Assembly: GCA_030544235.1 (NCBI GenBank)
Contig: CM060474.1
Location: 3,817,898 to 3,881,897 of the forward strand
From: Lepturacanthus savala
Lineage: Eukaryota > Chordata > Actinopteri > Scombriformes > Trichiuridae
Direction: 5' to 3'
Length of the DNA: 64,000 nt
Below, one piece after another: positions 1 through 12,668 of the stretch. Each line of letters begins with the position of its first letter. Position 1 is the stretch's first letter. The notes beneath the pieces were generated by a model. That model was given only the letters and a program-made list of their open reading frames with translations. It searched no databases and had not been told where the DNA came from. The position numbers were made by a program, and so were the translations under genes.

Positions 1-3000
1 AGGTCTCAAGTCTCAGGTCTCATGTCTCAGGTCTCAGGTATCAGGTCTCAGGTCTCAGGTCTCAGGTCTCAGGTATCAGGTATCAGGTCTCAGGTATCAG
101 GTCTCAGGTATCAGGTATCAGGTATCAGGTCTCAGGTCTCAGGTCTCAGGTATCAGGTCTCAGGTCTCAGGTATCAGGTCTCAAGTCTCAGGTCTCAGGT
201 CTCAGGTCTCAGGTCTCAAGTCTCATGTCTCAAGACTCAGGTCTCCTGTTTCAGGTCTCAAGTCTCAGGTCTCAGGTCTCAAGACTCAGGTCTCCTGTTT
301 CAGGTCTCAGGTCTCAGGTCTTCTGTCTCAGGTCTCAGGTTTCAGGCCTCAGGTCTCAGGTCTCATGTCTCAGGTCTCATATCTCAGGTCTCAGGTCTCA
401 GTTCTCAGGTCTCAGGTCTCAGGTCTCAGGGCTCAGGTCTCATGTCTCAGGTCTTAGGTCTCAAGTCTCAGGTCTCATGTCTCAGGTCTCAGATCTCAGG
501 GCTCAGGTCTCATGTCTCAGGTCTCATATCTCAGGTCTCAGGTCTCAGTTCTCAGGTCTCAGGTCTCAGGTCTCAGGTCTCATGTCTCATGTCTCAGGTC
601 TTAGGTCTCAAGTCTCAGGTCTCATGTCTCAGGTCTCAGGTCTCAGGTATCAGGTATCAGGTCTCAGGTCTCAGGTATCAGGTCTCAGGTATCGGGTCTT
701 GGGTCTCGGGTCTTGGGTATCAGGTCTCAGGTCTCAGGTCTCAGGTCTCAGGTATCAGGTATCAGGTATCAGGTCTCATGTCTCAGGTCTCATGTCTCAG
801 GTCTCACGTATCAGGTCTCAGGTCTCAGGTCTCAGGCCCCAGGTATCAGGTCTCAGGTATCAGGTATCAGGTCTCAGATATCAGGTCTCAGGTCTCAGGT
901 ATCTGGTCTCAGGTCTCAGGTCTCAGGTCTCAGGTATCTGGTATCTGGTCTCAGGTATCAGGTCTCAGGTCTCAGGTCTCAGGTTTCAGGTCTCAGGTAT
1001 CAGGTCTCAGGTCTCAGGTCTCAGGTCTCAGGTCTCAGGTATCAGGTCTCAGGTCTCAGGTCTCAGGTCTCAGGTCTCAGGTCTCGGGTATCAGGTCTCA
1101 GGTCTCAGGTCTCAGGTACCAGGTCTCAGGTCTCAGGTCTCAGGTCTCAGGTCTCAGGTCTCAGGTCTCAGGTCTCGGGTATCAGGTCTCAGGTCTCAGG
1201 TCTCAGGTACCAGGTCTCAGGTCTCAGGTCTCAGGTCTCAGGTATCAGGTCTCAGGTCTTAGGTCTCAGGTATCAGGTATCAGGTATCAGGTCTCAGGTC
1301 TCAGGTCTCAGGTATCAGGTATCAGGTATCAGGTCTCAGGTCTCAGGTCTCAGGTCTCAGGTCTCAGGTCTCAAGTCTCATGTCTCAAGACTCAGGTCTC
1401 CTGTTTCAGGTCTCAAGTCTCAGGTCTCAGGTCTCAAGACTCAGGTCTCCTGTTTCAGGTCTCAGGTCTCAGGTCTTCTGTCTCAGGTCTCAGGTTTCAG
1501 GCCTCAGGTCTCAGGTCTCATGTCTCAGGTCTCATATCTCAGGTCTCAGGTCTCAGTTCTCAGGTCTCAGGTCTCAGGTCTCAGGGCTCAGGTCTCATGT
1601 CTCAGGTCTTAGGTCTCAAGTCTCAGGTCTCATGTCTCAGGTCTCAGATCTCAGGGCTCAGGTCTCATGTCTCATGTCTCAGGTCTTAGGTCTCAAGTCT
1701 CAGGTCTCATGTCTCAGGTCTCAGGTCTCAGGTATCAGGTATCAGGTCTCAGGTCTCAGGTATCAGGTCTCAGGTATCGGGTCTTGGGTCTCGGGTCTTG
1801 GGTATCAGGTCTCAGGTCTCAGGTCTCAGGTCTCAGGTCTCAGGTATCAGGTATCAGGTATCAGGTCTCATGTCTCAGGTCTCATGTCTCAGGTCTCACG
1901 TATCAGGTCTCAGGTCTCAGGTCTCAGGCCCCAGGTATCAGGTCTCAGGTATCAGGTATCAGGCCTCAGGTCTCAGGTATCAGGTCTCAGGTATCAGGTC
2001 TCAGGTCTCAGGCCCCAGGTATCAGGTCTCAGGTCCCAGGCCCCGGGTATCAGGTCTCAGGTATCAGGCCTCAGGTCTCAGGTCTCAGGTATCAGGTCTC
2101 AGGTATCAGGTCTCAGGTATCAGGTCTCAGGTCTCAGGTATCAGGTCTCAGGTCTCAGGTCTCAGGTCTCAGGTATCAGGTCTCAGGTATCAGGTCTCAG
2201 GTCTCAGGTCTCAGGTATCAGGTCTCAGGTATCTGGTCTCAGGTCTCAGGTCTCAGGTCTCAGGTATCAGGTATCAGGTCTCAGATATCAGGTCTCAGGT
2301 CTCAGGTATCTGGTCTCAGGTCTCAGGTCTCAGGTATCTGGTATCTGGTCTCAGGTATCAGGTCTCAGGTCTCAGGTATCAGGTCTCAGGTCACAGGTCT
2401 CAGGTATCAGGTCTCAGGTCTCAGGTATCAGGTCTCAGGTATCTGGTCTCAGGTCTCAGGTCTCAGGTCTCAGGTCTCAGGTCTCAGGTATCAGGTCTCA
2501 GGTCTCAGGTATCAGGTCTCAGGTCTCAGGTCTCAGGTCTCAGGTTTCAGGCCTCAGGTCTCAGGTCTCATGTCTCAGGTCTCATATCTCAGGTCTCAGG
2601 TCTCAGTTCTCAGGTCTCAGGTCTCAGGTCTCAGGGCTCAGGTCTCATGTCTCAGGTCTTAGGTCTCAAGTCTCAGGTCTCATGTCTCAGGTCTCAGGTC
2701 TCAGGTATCAGGTATCAGGTCTCAGGTCTCAGGTATCGGGTCTTGGGTCTCGGGTCTCGGGTATCAGGTCTCAGGTCTCAGGTCTCAGGTCTCAGGTCTC
2801 AGGTATCAGGTATCAGGTATCAGGTCTCATGTCTCAGGTCTCATGTCTCAGGTCTCACGTATCAGGTCTCAGGTCTCAGGTATCGGGTCTTGGGTCTCGG
2901 GTCTCGGGTATCAGGTCTCAGGTCTCAGGTCTCAGGTCTCAGGTCTCAGGTATCAGGTATCAGGTATCAGGTCTCATGTCTCAGGTCTCATGTCTCAGGT

Positions 3001-4243
3001 CTCACGTATCAGGTCTCAGGTCTCAGGTCTCAGGTCTCAGGCCCCAGGTATCAGGTCTCAGGTATCAGGTATCAGGCCTCAGGTCTCAGGTATCAGGTCT
3101 CAGGTATCAGGTCTCAGGTCTCAGGCCCCAGGTATCAGGTCTCAGGTCCCAGGCCCCGGGTATCAGGTCTCAGGTATCAGGCCTCAGGTCTCAGGTCTCA
3201 GGTATCAGGTCTCAGGTATCAGGTCTCAGGTATCAGGTCTCAGGTCTCAGGTATCAGGTCTCAGGTCTCAGGTCTCAGGTCTCAGGTATCAGGTCTCAGG
3301 TATCAGGTCTCAGGTCTCAGGTCTCAGGTATCAGGTCTCAGGTATCTGGTCTCAGGTCTCAGGTCTCAGGTATCAGGTATCAGGTCTCAGATATCAGGTC
3401 TCAGGTCTCAGGTATCTGGTCTCAGGTCTCAGGTCTCAGGTCTCAGGTATCTGGTCTCAGGTCTCAGGTCTCAGGTCTCAGGTCTCAGGTCTCAGGTATC
3501 AGGTCTCAGGTCACAGGTCTCAGGTATCAGGTCTCAGGTCTCAGGTATCAGGTCTCAGGTATCTGGTCTCAGGTCTCAGGTCTCAGGTCTCAGGTCTCAG
3601 GTCTCAGGTATCAGGTCTCAGGTCTCAGGTATCAGGTCTCAGGTCTCAGGTCTCAGGTCTCAGGTCTCAGGTATCAGGTCTCAGGTCTCAGGTCTCAGGT
3701 CTCAGGTCTCAGGTCTCGGGTATCAGGTCTCAGGTCTCAGGTCTCAGGTACCAGGTCTCAGGTCTCAGGTCTCAGGTCTCAGGTCTCAGGTCTCGGGTAT
3801 CAGGTCTCAGGTCTCAGGTCTCAGGTCTCAGGTCTCAGGTCTCAGGTCTCAGGTCTCAGGTATCAGGTCTCAGGTCTCAGGTATCAGGTCTCAGGTCTCA
3901 GGTCTCAGGTATCAGGTATCAGGTATCAGGTATCAGGTCTCAGGTCTCAGGTCTCAGGTCTCAGGTCTCAGGTCTCAGGTATCAGGTCTCAGGTATCAGG
4001 TCTCAGGTATCAGGTATCAGGTCTCAGGTCTCAGGTCTCAGGTCTCAGGTCTCAGGTCTCAGGTATCAGGTATCAGGTATCAGGTATCAGGTCTCAGGTC
4101 TCAGGTCTCAGGTCTCAGGTCTCAGGTCTCAGGTATCAGGTCTCAGGTCTCAGGTATCAGGTCTCAGGTATCAGGTCTCAGGTCTCAGGTATCAGGTCTC
4201 AGGTCTCAGGTCTCAGGTCTCAGGTCTCAGGTCTCAGGTCTAG
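1..4243. repeat. 7-bp satellite array (AGGTCTC)n with higher-order structure
   Basis: About 600 head-to-tail copies of a 7-bp unit, AGGTCTC, run to the left edge of the window, so the true length is unknown. Common variants are AGGTATC, AAGTCTC, ATGTCTC, AGGTCTT, GGGTATC and AGGCCCC. Variant blocks recur at distances that are multiples of 7. The block beginning TTCAGGCCTC is at 341, 1496 and 2546 (offsets 1155 and 1050). The block with AGGCCCC is at 1926 and 3039 (offset 1113). The block with GTATCGGGTCTTGGG recurs 147 bp apart near 2731 and 2878. This is a higher-order repeat of about 1.1 kb with internal gains and losses of whole units. The + strand has no stop in any frame because the unit reads SQVSGLR over 21 bp, while the - strand contains TGA in every unit. 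No gene is proposed here. Confidence 0.97.
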
Positions 4244-5105
4244 CCTAATGAAGCTGCTCCTGTGAAGTTCTCCTCAGATTATCTGCTGCTGCCTTCAGAC
4301 TGACTGAAGAGCATCTCAACACACCACATTACTCTGCAGTTGTGCCTCCTCCAATAAAGATGGGACAGGTAGGACTCCGGGGAACGCTGCCTGCCGACTC
4401 TATGCATGCAGAGGTGGAGGAGACCAGCCAATCAGCTGCTGGTGTGGGAAAACAATCTGAAAAATGACAGAGAAGCAGCCTGAGTCAGCAGCAGGTTCCT
4501 TCACATCAACATGGAGATTGAAAGGCTCCCAAAACTGCAACAAAACAACGGCGTGTCGTCCTCCTGCAGCGGAGGCGTAATTACAGACGACCTCACCGCA
4601 TTGAAAACATCCTGGCAGCTTCCTGACGATCCAGAGGATCCAATTATCCTGCTTCTACCGCAACATCTGCACCTCAGCAGCAACTAAACAACTAAATCCC
4701 TGTTAGACACTAAAACACTCACAGACAGACACGTGAGGACATTAAACATCAAACCATCTCTATCAGTCGGATATTTCTGACTCCAAACCTGCTGATTCCC
4801 CCCACCCCACCCCCTTCAGAGCTCAGCTGAGCCTCAGACGGGGAAACATGAAGATGACAGCCTGGATCTCAGCCTGATCCTTTGTGATTCTCCCTTTTTT
4901 TCCAGCATATGAATCCCCTGATGGATGAGTGAGAGGAGACATCTCTTCCTGTTTCTGTGTCTCTATTCGCTCCCTGGTGGCTCCACTGATGTGAAGTGAT
5001 CCGCTATAATCTCTACAAGTTTGTGTGTTGTACAACTTGGCTTGATTTAACTCAACTTCTCACTTTTCTCCCTCAGTGAAGCTGTAGCGCAGCAGACAAT
5101 GAATG

Positions 5106-5107
<2 letters not shown>
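4244..5107. other. Unique flank next to the satellite; no gene seen
   Basis: The heptamer array stops abruptly at about 4243 in ordinary mixed-composition sequence. I see no splice-bounded coding exon or recognisable transposon. The short open frames here match no family I know. Confidence 0.5.

Positions 5108-5160
<53 letters not shown>
5108..5160. repeat. (AC)n microsatellite
   Basis: An uninterrupted AC dinucleotide run of about 26 units. Confidence 0.98.
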
Positions 5161-5161
<1 letters not shown>

Positions 5162-6984
5162 CTGAAAGAGTAAAGACACATTATTCTGAATGCATTCATC
5201 TTTTACTTTCTTTACCCATCTAAGCAATTGATCTTATAATAATCTGATCAGTTCAGTACACTGAACACAGTAATTGGCTGATTTCTTGCAGCAGGTTGAA
5301 TGTTATGTTGTTATGTTGAATGTCAGAATCTGATTGGCTGGAGCAAACAAAAACAAAAAAGAAGAAAAACTTAAGAATCCAAATTCCAAAATCCAAAACT
5401 TAAGAATTAAAATCTGATTTAAAGCTGCAGTGTGTAAATTCTGTCTCCATCTGCTGGCGGTGGAAGGTAATTTCACACAGAAATTTGTTGTTTTTTGACT
5501 GTTTGCTGCTGTAAAAAAACACTAGATAAACTGTTAATTGCATCACACAATGGTAACATTACATAATGTAATCCACAATCCAAGTTGTCACTTAGAAATC
5601 TGGAAGGACTTGTTCTGGGAATGTTGTGTGTTAGCTGGGATTTTTATCAGTGAAGGAACATCATCGGACAGTGAGCCAACAGTCGGTAATCCTGGGTTCA
5701 GAGTTAAATCCTGATGTACAGCAGATGGTTTAATGTCAGAGGTACATTGAATATTTCAGCGACGTCTGTTTGTATTGACAGTTTTAATCCAGACTGAGAT
5801 TAAAAGGAGAAGCGATAGTGTCGCAGCACAGTTTCCCTGCGATCTGTTCTCAGGTAAATCAGCTGCGTTGTTTTCTGTGTGATGACCTTTTTTTGCTGCA
5901 GTGTCTCAGAGGATAGGACAGGATGTGATTATGGAGAAGATGTCTGGAAAGCAATATCCCATCTTCAGTGAGGGAAAACTGTACTCGTTGGTATTAAATT
6001 GACTATTCATTCATGTGTATGTAAAAAATGGCAGCCACAAATCCAATATAAACGTCCCGTTCTAAGCTCCACAGTTTGACTGTCAACTGATGCTCGGCGC
6101 TGCAATCAGGGATTGTCGGCGAGAGATTAAAAGATATTTTCCTCTTCAGGCGGAGTAAATTGGTTTTGGATTAAGGCTGATTGATTGCTGCTGAGGTATA
6201 CAGCAGTACGTTTGAAATGCTCAGTTCTGAACACAAGTAATTTCAGCCCAAGCTACTCAAGGAAAGCGCAGCGGATGGAATCAATAGATATTATGTCGCA
6301 GTTACCAGCATTGCATTGTTCAAGGTTATCATTAAAGCTCGGAGAAATATTCAAAGGCTCATCGCTCATCATGCTCCTGAATGAGTTTGCATGTTAGTGA
6401 GAGAATCAGAGGGAGACGTTATGCTGCTGTTAAGATGTTGTCGGTGTGTGTGTGTGTGTGTGTGAGTGCTGGCATCAAACATGTCATTTCCATACAGTAT
6501 ATTAGTGTTTATGGATGAATGAGCCTCGGCTGCAGGAATAAAAGGCTTCATCTTTGTTGCTCTGCTCTCTCCATGTGATATTTGAACTGTGCTCCCTGGG
6601 CTGAGCTGGGATTTCACTGCTTCCTGAGCATCAATCAACGTGTGTTTTTGCACCAAATACCTAAAACTGTCAAGAACAATAGACAAAAATAAACAATATG
6701 AACCAGACAAGCACATTTCACACCAAAACTCATGTTATTTGTTTTGCACAGAAATATTTAACCAAATAAAGACTATTCAGTAAAGCAACAGTAGTTGCAT
6801 ACAGCTATAGCTGTAGGGTTATGCTATAATTAAAATTATTATTTATATTTATAATAGAACTGTGATTATAGACTAAATACATATTGTGTATTGTGTGGCC
6901 GATTCTTTTACTGGATGTGCAAATAAAGGATTTCAATTAGGTTTTGTCTTTCAAAACACAGTAGTGTTTAGTGAAGTATTTTTT
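5161..6984. other. Intergenic, AT-rich; no gene seen
   Basis: The sequence is AT-rich and mostly unique, with a short GT run at about 6443-6463. A short segment near 5425-5470 resembles widespread fish interspersed-repeat sequence, but I cannot bound it. There is no coding support. Confidence 0.4.
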
Positions 6985-7375
6985 TTTTACCTAAAGCAAC
7001 ACTAAACCACCTGAAGCAGCATTAAAACCAATTAAAATAATATTAAAACCACCTGGACCCAATTAAACCACCTGAAAACAAGAGCAAAGCCACCTAAATA
7101 AACATTAAAATCACCTAAAACAACAATAAAACTACCTATAGAAAGGCTAAGACCACCTAAAGGCATCTAAAACAACACTAAAACCACCTATAGTAACATT
7201 AAAACCACCCAAAACAACACTAAAATCGCCTATAGTAAGATTACAACCACTGAAAACAACATTAAACCACCTATAGCAACACTAAATCCAACTAAAACAA
7301 CACTAAAACCATCTGAAGCAACATTAAACCACCCCAAAAAACATGCAAACCAACTACAATCGTTATAGGTTTGAT
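6985..7375. repeat. Degenerate minisatellite, ACCACCTAAAACAACACTAA-type unit
   Basis: About 16 imperfect copies of a unit of roughly 22-25 bp built from ACCACCT, AAAACAACA and TTAAA or CTAAA blocks. The strand is strongly C/A-rich. Units vary in length and sequence, which suggests an old array. Confidence 0.85.
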
Positions 7376-7662
7376 GGTATAAACTTTACCTGGTCAGATG
7401 TACCTGCAGCAGCTGAGTGGTGTAATCAGTGCAGGTAAATCTTTGCAGTCACATGACCTGCTCCACTCAGGCTACACGAAACATCTGTAGTAAAAACAAC
7501 ATCTGTCATCATGTCTTCCCTGAAATATTTAGTTACAGAGGTGATGTGTCTGCTGGATGTTTACTGACTGAAATTCAGTCATGAAATTTTAGAGCAGCTT
7601 CTCACTCTTCTACATGTTGACACATTAAGATGAAGGTGACTAATCCGTATCTAGTATATAGG

Positions 7663-8195
7663 CTCCAATATATTATATAATTGAGTGTTTTACTATATAA
7701 TTTTGAGATTATTACTAGGATTGGTGCAAAACAATCAAAGCTTTCAGCTTCAAGCTGATGTCCATAATTAATTTTTTTTGGTTATTTTTTTTAATAGTGT
7801 GCATGCAGAATAGATGAAGACATTGAGTGCCTGGAACACTTTTATCTTAACTTGAGTTCTGAGTTGTGCTTGGATTTGTTGAAAATGTTGGGTCAGTGCA
7901 AGTGTAGCTGCTTCAGCACCATAGACAGCTCCATGATTCATCAATACTCAGCTCAGTCTGTTGCTCATATTTGGATCATAGATTCTGACCTGCACAAACC
8001 TGTCAGGCATTTGTGAATCAACCAAAACAATAAATAATAATAATAATAATAATAATAGTCAAATGTAAGCAAACTGCTTCCGGCTCAGAAATCAGAATCA
8101 GAAAGATCTAATATATTCAGGTTTTTATTTGAAACCAACATAGGAAAATTAAAATCACTGAAAAAGGAACAATACAAGAACCAATGAAAACAGTA

Positions 8196-8256
<61 letters not shown>
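7663..8256. repeat. Copy A of a 0.55-kb duplicated segment ending in (TA)n
   Basis: From CTCCAATATATTATATAATT through a (TAA)n stretch (about 8030-8057) to CAGTAATATAT, this segment is nearly identical to 10468-11152. The shared text ends at the start of a TA microsatellite (8195-8256) in both copies. Sequence beyond the TA tract differs. It could be a non-autonomous interspersed element with a 3' simple-repeat tail, or a local duplication. No reading frame is conserved. Confidence 0.9.
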
Positions 8257-8260
<4 letters not shown>

Positions 8261-8289
8261 TTTCTTCTTTTTTCCACATGTAAAACAAT

Positions 8290-8789
8290 TAATCCTATTT
8301 CACTGTCGCCAACATGTGACACATTCTGGTGAGATAATGAGTAGTGAACTTTAGGAGTTTGTTTCCAGTTTTTATATGGAGATTTTCAAAGCATTCGCTG
8401 ATGAGTTCTGACATGTAGAAAATTCAGATTTCGGAGAATCAGAGAAGCAAGCAACTAGCATCAAGCTGCTCCACGGATCCTTCATTAGTCTGAAATAATT
8501 CTCCGAACAGCACGTTATTAAAAGGTTCCTGTTCCACCTGTAGTTTCAGAAGGTCGTTATTCTGTCAGTGAGAGACGTATCTGAAGAGTAAATACATCTG
8601 TACACATCGTTTCTAGATGAGTTGATTAGAACAACAGCTCCGGAGTGAAGCGTGTTTGTTTGTGGAGGTGAAGATGAGCTGCTCTGATGCGGCTTCTGTC
8701 CTTTATTTCCCGTTGGGAGCGAGGGAAGGAGACAGCCTATTATCACAGCTCCGACTGCTGCTGCTCCCCTTTATATTCTGACTAAATGA
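8290..8789. other. Unique intergenic sequence; no gene seen
   Basis: Mixed-composition DNA with no recognised repeat or exon. A short frame on the minus strand (8546-8746) shows no family signature. Confidence 0.35.
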
Positions 8790-9125
8790 ATAGGCTCTTG
8801 AATTAAGTAATCTCCATTAACTCTCGGCGGAGTAATAAGAAGGGTCAATACTCTTTGGCCCAGCTATTCTTTAGATTTGGAGGGCTCCCTACTGACCTAT
8901 TACCGAAGGTGATTCTATGACTTCTGGTGGAGAGAAGCTCCACAACTTAGTTCTGCCACTTTCCTCCCTGCCCAAAGACAGAACTGCCCTGCGGGGGAGA
9001 GGGAAAATTGTCATTAAAATTACGTATCCCTTGACCCCACTTGAAGGTCGTATAGTGGCAGCAATTACTGAGTGTGTCTTTAAGGAGAGACTCTGCTGGT
9101 CATTAGTGTCCCCGGTCCCCCGGGT
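8790..9125. promoter_or_regulatory. Candidate conserved non-coding element upstream of lmo3
   Basis: A non-repetitive, balanced-GC block set between AT-rich and repetitive DNA, containing TTAAAATTA and CAATTA motifs. It lies about 6 kb upstream of the lmo3 promoter. The call rests only on composition and location. An open frame crosses it on the + strand (8917-9411) but shows no protein family features. Confidence 0.25.
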
Positions 9126-9169
9126 TTCTCCCCCGAGGGGAACAGGCCAGTGTCTGAGAGTCCAGCATC

Positions 9170-9290
9170 CAGGCTGGAGGAGGAGGAGGAGGAGGAAGAC
9201 TGGAATGTCCAAGAAGCGTCAGAGCCCTCAGAGAAGAGATTCTCTGCTGGGACCAGGGCCAGGGACCAGAGACCAGAGACCAGGGACCAG
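9170..9290. repeat. Short (GGA)n and (GACCAGAG)n tracts
   Basis: A GAGGAGGAGG purine run at about 9175-9197 is followed by a short repeat of GGGACCAGAGACCAGA type at about 9250-9290. Confidence 0.75.
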
Positions 9291-9439
9291 TCTCAATCTG
9301 CTGATAATTCTTTGTTTTCCATTTACAGGTGTTTTTAATATACTGGATAAAGAAAGAGGAGGCAGGATTGTAAAAATGAGAAACACAGAGACCCAAGGTA
9401 AAAAATGTTAGAATATAACAGAAGTTACATCTGAAAAAC

Positions 9440-10118
9440 AGACCTAATTCTCTGCTTTGATAACTGTCACATTTAAATTTGTGTTGATTCACAAATAATT
9501 CTGTACATTTTATTCAACTTTTATTCACTCTTGGTGTTCCCGATCAAAACTGACCGACCATTAGAAGTGAAAGAAATTCAGGTACATCTCCATTTGTCTA
9601 CATAGTGAGGCTCTTGATTATATATTTGATGTGTCTGATGAACATTGTAATTTTATTGTTCTTGTTAGTTGTTTTTTAATCTATTAAGTCATGATTTGGA
9701 ATATTTTAAAATTATCAAGTGTAGTTTGGGGATAATTTTCTTTGTAAACAACTAAAATCTTTCTGGTCACTTATGACCTTTTTGTGACTGTACAAAAATT
9801 TGAACTGATTTTAAAAAAATGTCCTTGGTAACTCTGACCCAAAGTAGTCTGTGATAAACAGCAGATTATGTTTTATCTGATTACTTTTTAGATGTATAAG
9901 TTCAGATCAATGAGGCATACAGGCCATAAATAACAGATAGAAGTTCAAAACTTGTAATGTTCACAAGAAGTTATGTTGATAAAAAAAATGTCTAGCACAA
10001 TGAGAGTGATTTTATGGTGATATGTATTTTTACAGTTTTTATGATGAGTCTTAATGGAAAGGTCAAATTTGACCAGGAACACCAGATTGAATAACATGAA
10101 ACAAACATAACATGAGGG
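9440..10118 (-). mobile_element. Non-autonomous TTAA-flanked (piggyBac-like) element, copy 1, truncated
   Basis: The right end reads CATGAGGG followed by TTAA (10119-10122), the inverted terminus also seen at 28820-29430 and 62390-63069. Internal text (TTTATGATGAGTCTTAATGG and CTTGGTGTTCCCGATC) matches those copies in the opposite orientation. The left terminus is not visible, so the left boundary is approximate and the copy seems truncated there. There is no transposase frame. Confidence 0.7.
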
Positions 10119-10467
10119 TTAATTTAACAAATAATTCATGTTTATATTTGAATGTCAAACAGACTCATGGAGCAATATATAAAAATGAGTTCATCAAAGT
10201 GTATTTAAAGCTTTTTTTTTTTTTAGTTTCCGACAATGACCACTAATATTATTTCAGACAACTTAAAATAATCAGTTTACTTCAACTTATTCATTTTGAT
10301 TTCAGAAAATTGAAATAATTAGTTTGTTCCACCTTCAAAGCGACATTAAAGCTACAGTCAAACTGAAGAAATAAATTACACTACATCAGCGTCTAATATT
10401 GTGTGTGCTGGATTCATTTATTTTTTTCATTGCCCTAGTGCATGCTGGGAAACCTTGCCCACATTCA
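10119..10467. other. AT-rich spacer; nothing recognised
   Basis: AT-rich unique sequence between the TTAA element and duplicate copy B. Confidence 0.4.
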
Positions 10468-11154
<687 letters not shown>

Positions 11155-11353
11155 ATGATTATTTCCAGTTAAATCAACATTTTTATCAAAACCATATGCT
11201 GTATGTTGTAGTTTGAAGAAATGTTCATGATTGGATCTTTAAAACAGTTAACGTTTGCTTCTTTTCATAAGAATAAACCAATTAAACCCATGATGAGCTG
11301 AGTATTGATCTGTGAGCAGTTTATTGTCATCTCAGCTCTGACTCTGCAGCAGC

Positions 11354-11355
<2 letters not shown>

Positions 11356-11388
<33 letters not shown>
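11356..11388. repeat. (GAT)n microsatellite
   Basis: A GATGAT trinucleotide run of about 10 units. Confidence 0.95.
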
Positions 11389-11679
11389 ACAGTGATGACA
11401 GTTTACTATCAGAAGAAAACGTGAGTGAGAATAAAACTGGATCTGAATGAGCAGTTTGAAAGAATTTATCCATTTGATCAGCTGGAGAATTAATTCATTA
11501 TCTAAACCCAAAAAAACATTAAAGAACAAGTGATGATTATTACCTGATTATTATAATTAGAACTTTTTGTGTTTGTTGACTTTCACTCTGATTTTTAAAT
11601 GAAAAAAATAATTTGTTATATTTTACAGTGTAAAACTGCAGCCTGCATAGTGTAGTTCCTGCTGTCCCTGTATCTGTCT

Positions 11680-12000
11680 GTCTTTATGTCTCTGTCTATC
11701 TTTGTCTCTCTCTCTTTCTGTTTTCCCGTTTCTGTCTTTCTCTTCATCTCTGTCCTCTTTCTGTCTCTCTCTCTTTCTCTTGCTCCGTCTCCGTTTCTGT
11801 ATCTCTTTTTTCCTCTCTCTGTTTCTGTCTCTCTGTCTTCATCTCTGTCTCTCTCTCTCTCTTTCTCTGTCTCTTTCTGTCTGCATTTCCCAACAGGGTA
11901 GAAAAAGACGAGCGGAGAGACAGCAGGAACAGAGGAGTGAGTGATGGAGAGAGAGAGAGAAAGAGAGAGAGAGAGAACAGAGGAGTGAGTGATGGAGAGA
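11680..12000. repeat. Polypyrimidine (CTCTGTCT-rich) tract followed by (GA)n
   Basis: About 200 bp of almost pure C/T on the + strand (about 11670-11890) is followed by GAGAGA runs at about 11945-12000. The opposite-composition halves could pair. The open frames over it are low-complexity artefacts. Confidence 0.88.
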
Positions 12001-12059
12001 GAGCTGTGTGAGTCTGGCTTCACTACAAAGGTTACACACATCTGACTGTCAATAGTGTC

Positions 12060-12146
12060 TGTGGGAGGAGGAGGAGGAGGAGGAGGAGGAGGAGGAGACA
12101 CGGAGGTGAGGTGGTGAGGAGGAGGAGGGGAAGAGGAGGAGGAGGG
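12060..12146. repeat. (GGA)n purine tract
   Basis: A GGAGGAGGAGG run with short interruptions, able to form triplex or G-rich structures. Confidence 0.9.
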
Positions 12147-12199
12147 GGGGTCGCTTTGAGAGAAAGAGATACTTTGATATTTCGGAATGTTAGAAGGGT

Positions 12200-12440
12200 G
12201 AACGTGGAGAACTGGAGGTTGGGGATCTAATTACCGGGCCATAATTGGGGGCTGGGGAATAGGTTGCCGTCCTCTCAACTCGCTGCAGATCAATTATGTT
12301 AAGAGAACATCTGTAAGTAGAGCTTAATGAGGTCCATTAGAGCAACATGCGCTGCCTTCCCTAACGCTGCTTGTCAGCTTCTTGGATGAGCTGGAGTGTG
12401 CTGCTGCTGACTGGGGACCTGGCGGAGGGGCTTAAATAAG
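12200..12440. promoter_or_regulatory. Candidate conserved non-coding element (homeodomain-like sites)
   Basis: A unique block with TCTAATTACC, CCATAATTGG and CAATTATG in a balanced context, about 3 kb upstream of the lmo3 promoter. Clustered TAATTA-type sites suggest an enhancer. I cannot test conservation. Confidence 0.3.
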
Positions 12441-12668
12441 AGAGGAGGCTCCGAGTCTGCTGCCAGAGAACCACACAACCACACGGAGACGGACGAGACG
12501 GCACAGACGCCGGGAGGACCAAGGTGAGGAGGGCTGGGCGCTGGTCTCCAAGTTTCCTTCAGTCCTGGAGTTGGACCGTTTCTGGGAAAAACAAAAAAAG
12601 TTTGGACGCTGGACAGAAGACACGCCGCTGCAGGGACAGGAACGTCTGTTGTTGGACATCACCTCAAG

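Noticed and set aside
22..4265. Very long + strand open frames (up to 961 codons) of SQVSGLR repeats
   Set aside because: They follow from a stop-free 7-bp unit and exist in all three frames at once. There is no non-repeat domain, promoter or splice structure.
8917..9411. A 164-codon + strand frame
   Set aside because: It has no domain, passes through GGA and GACCAGAG repeats, and has no splice or promoter support.
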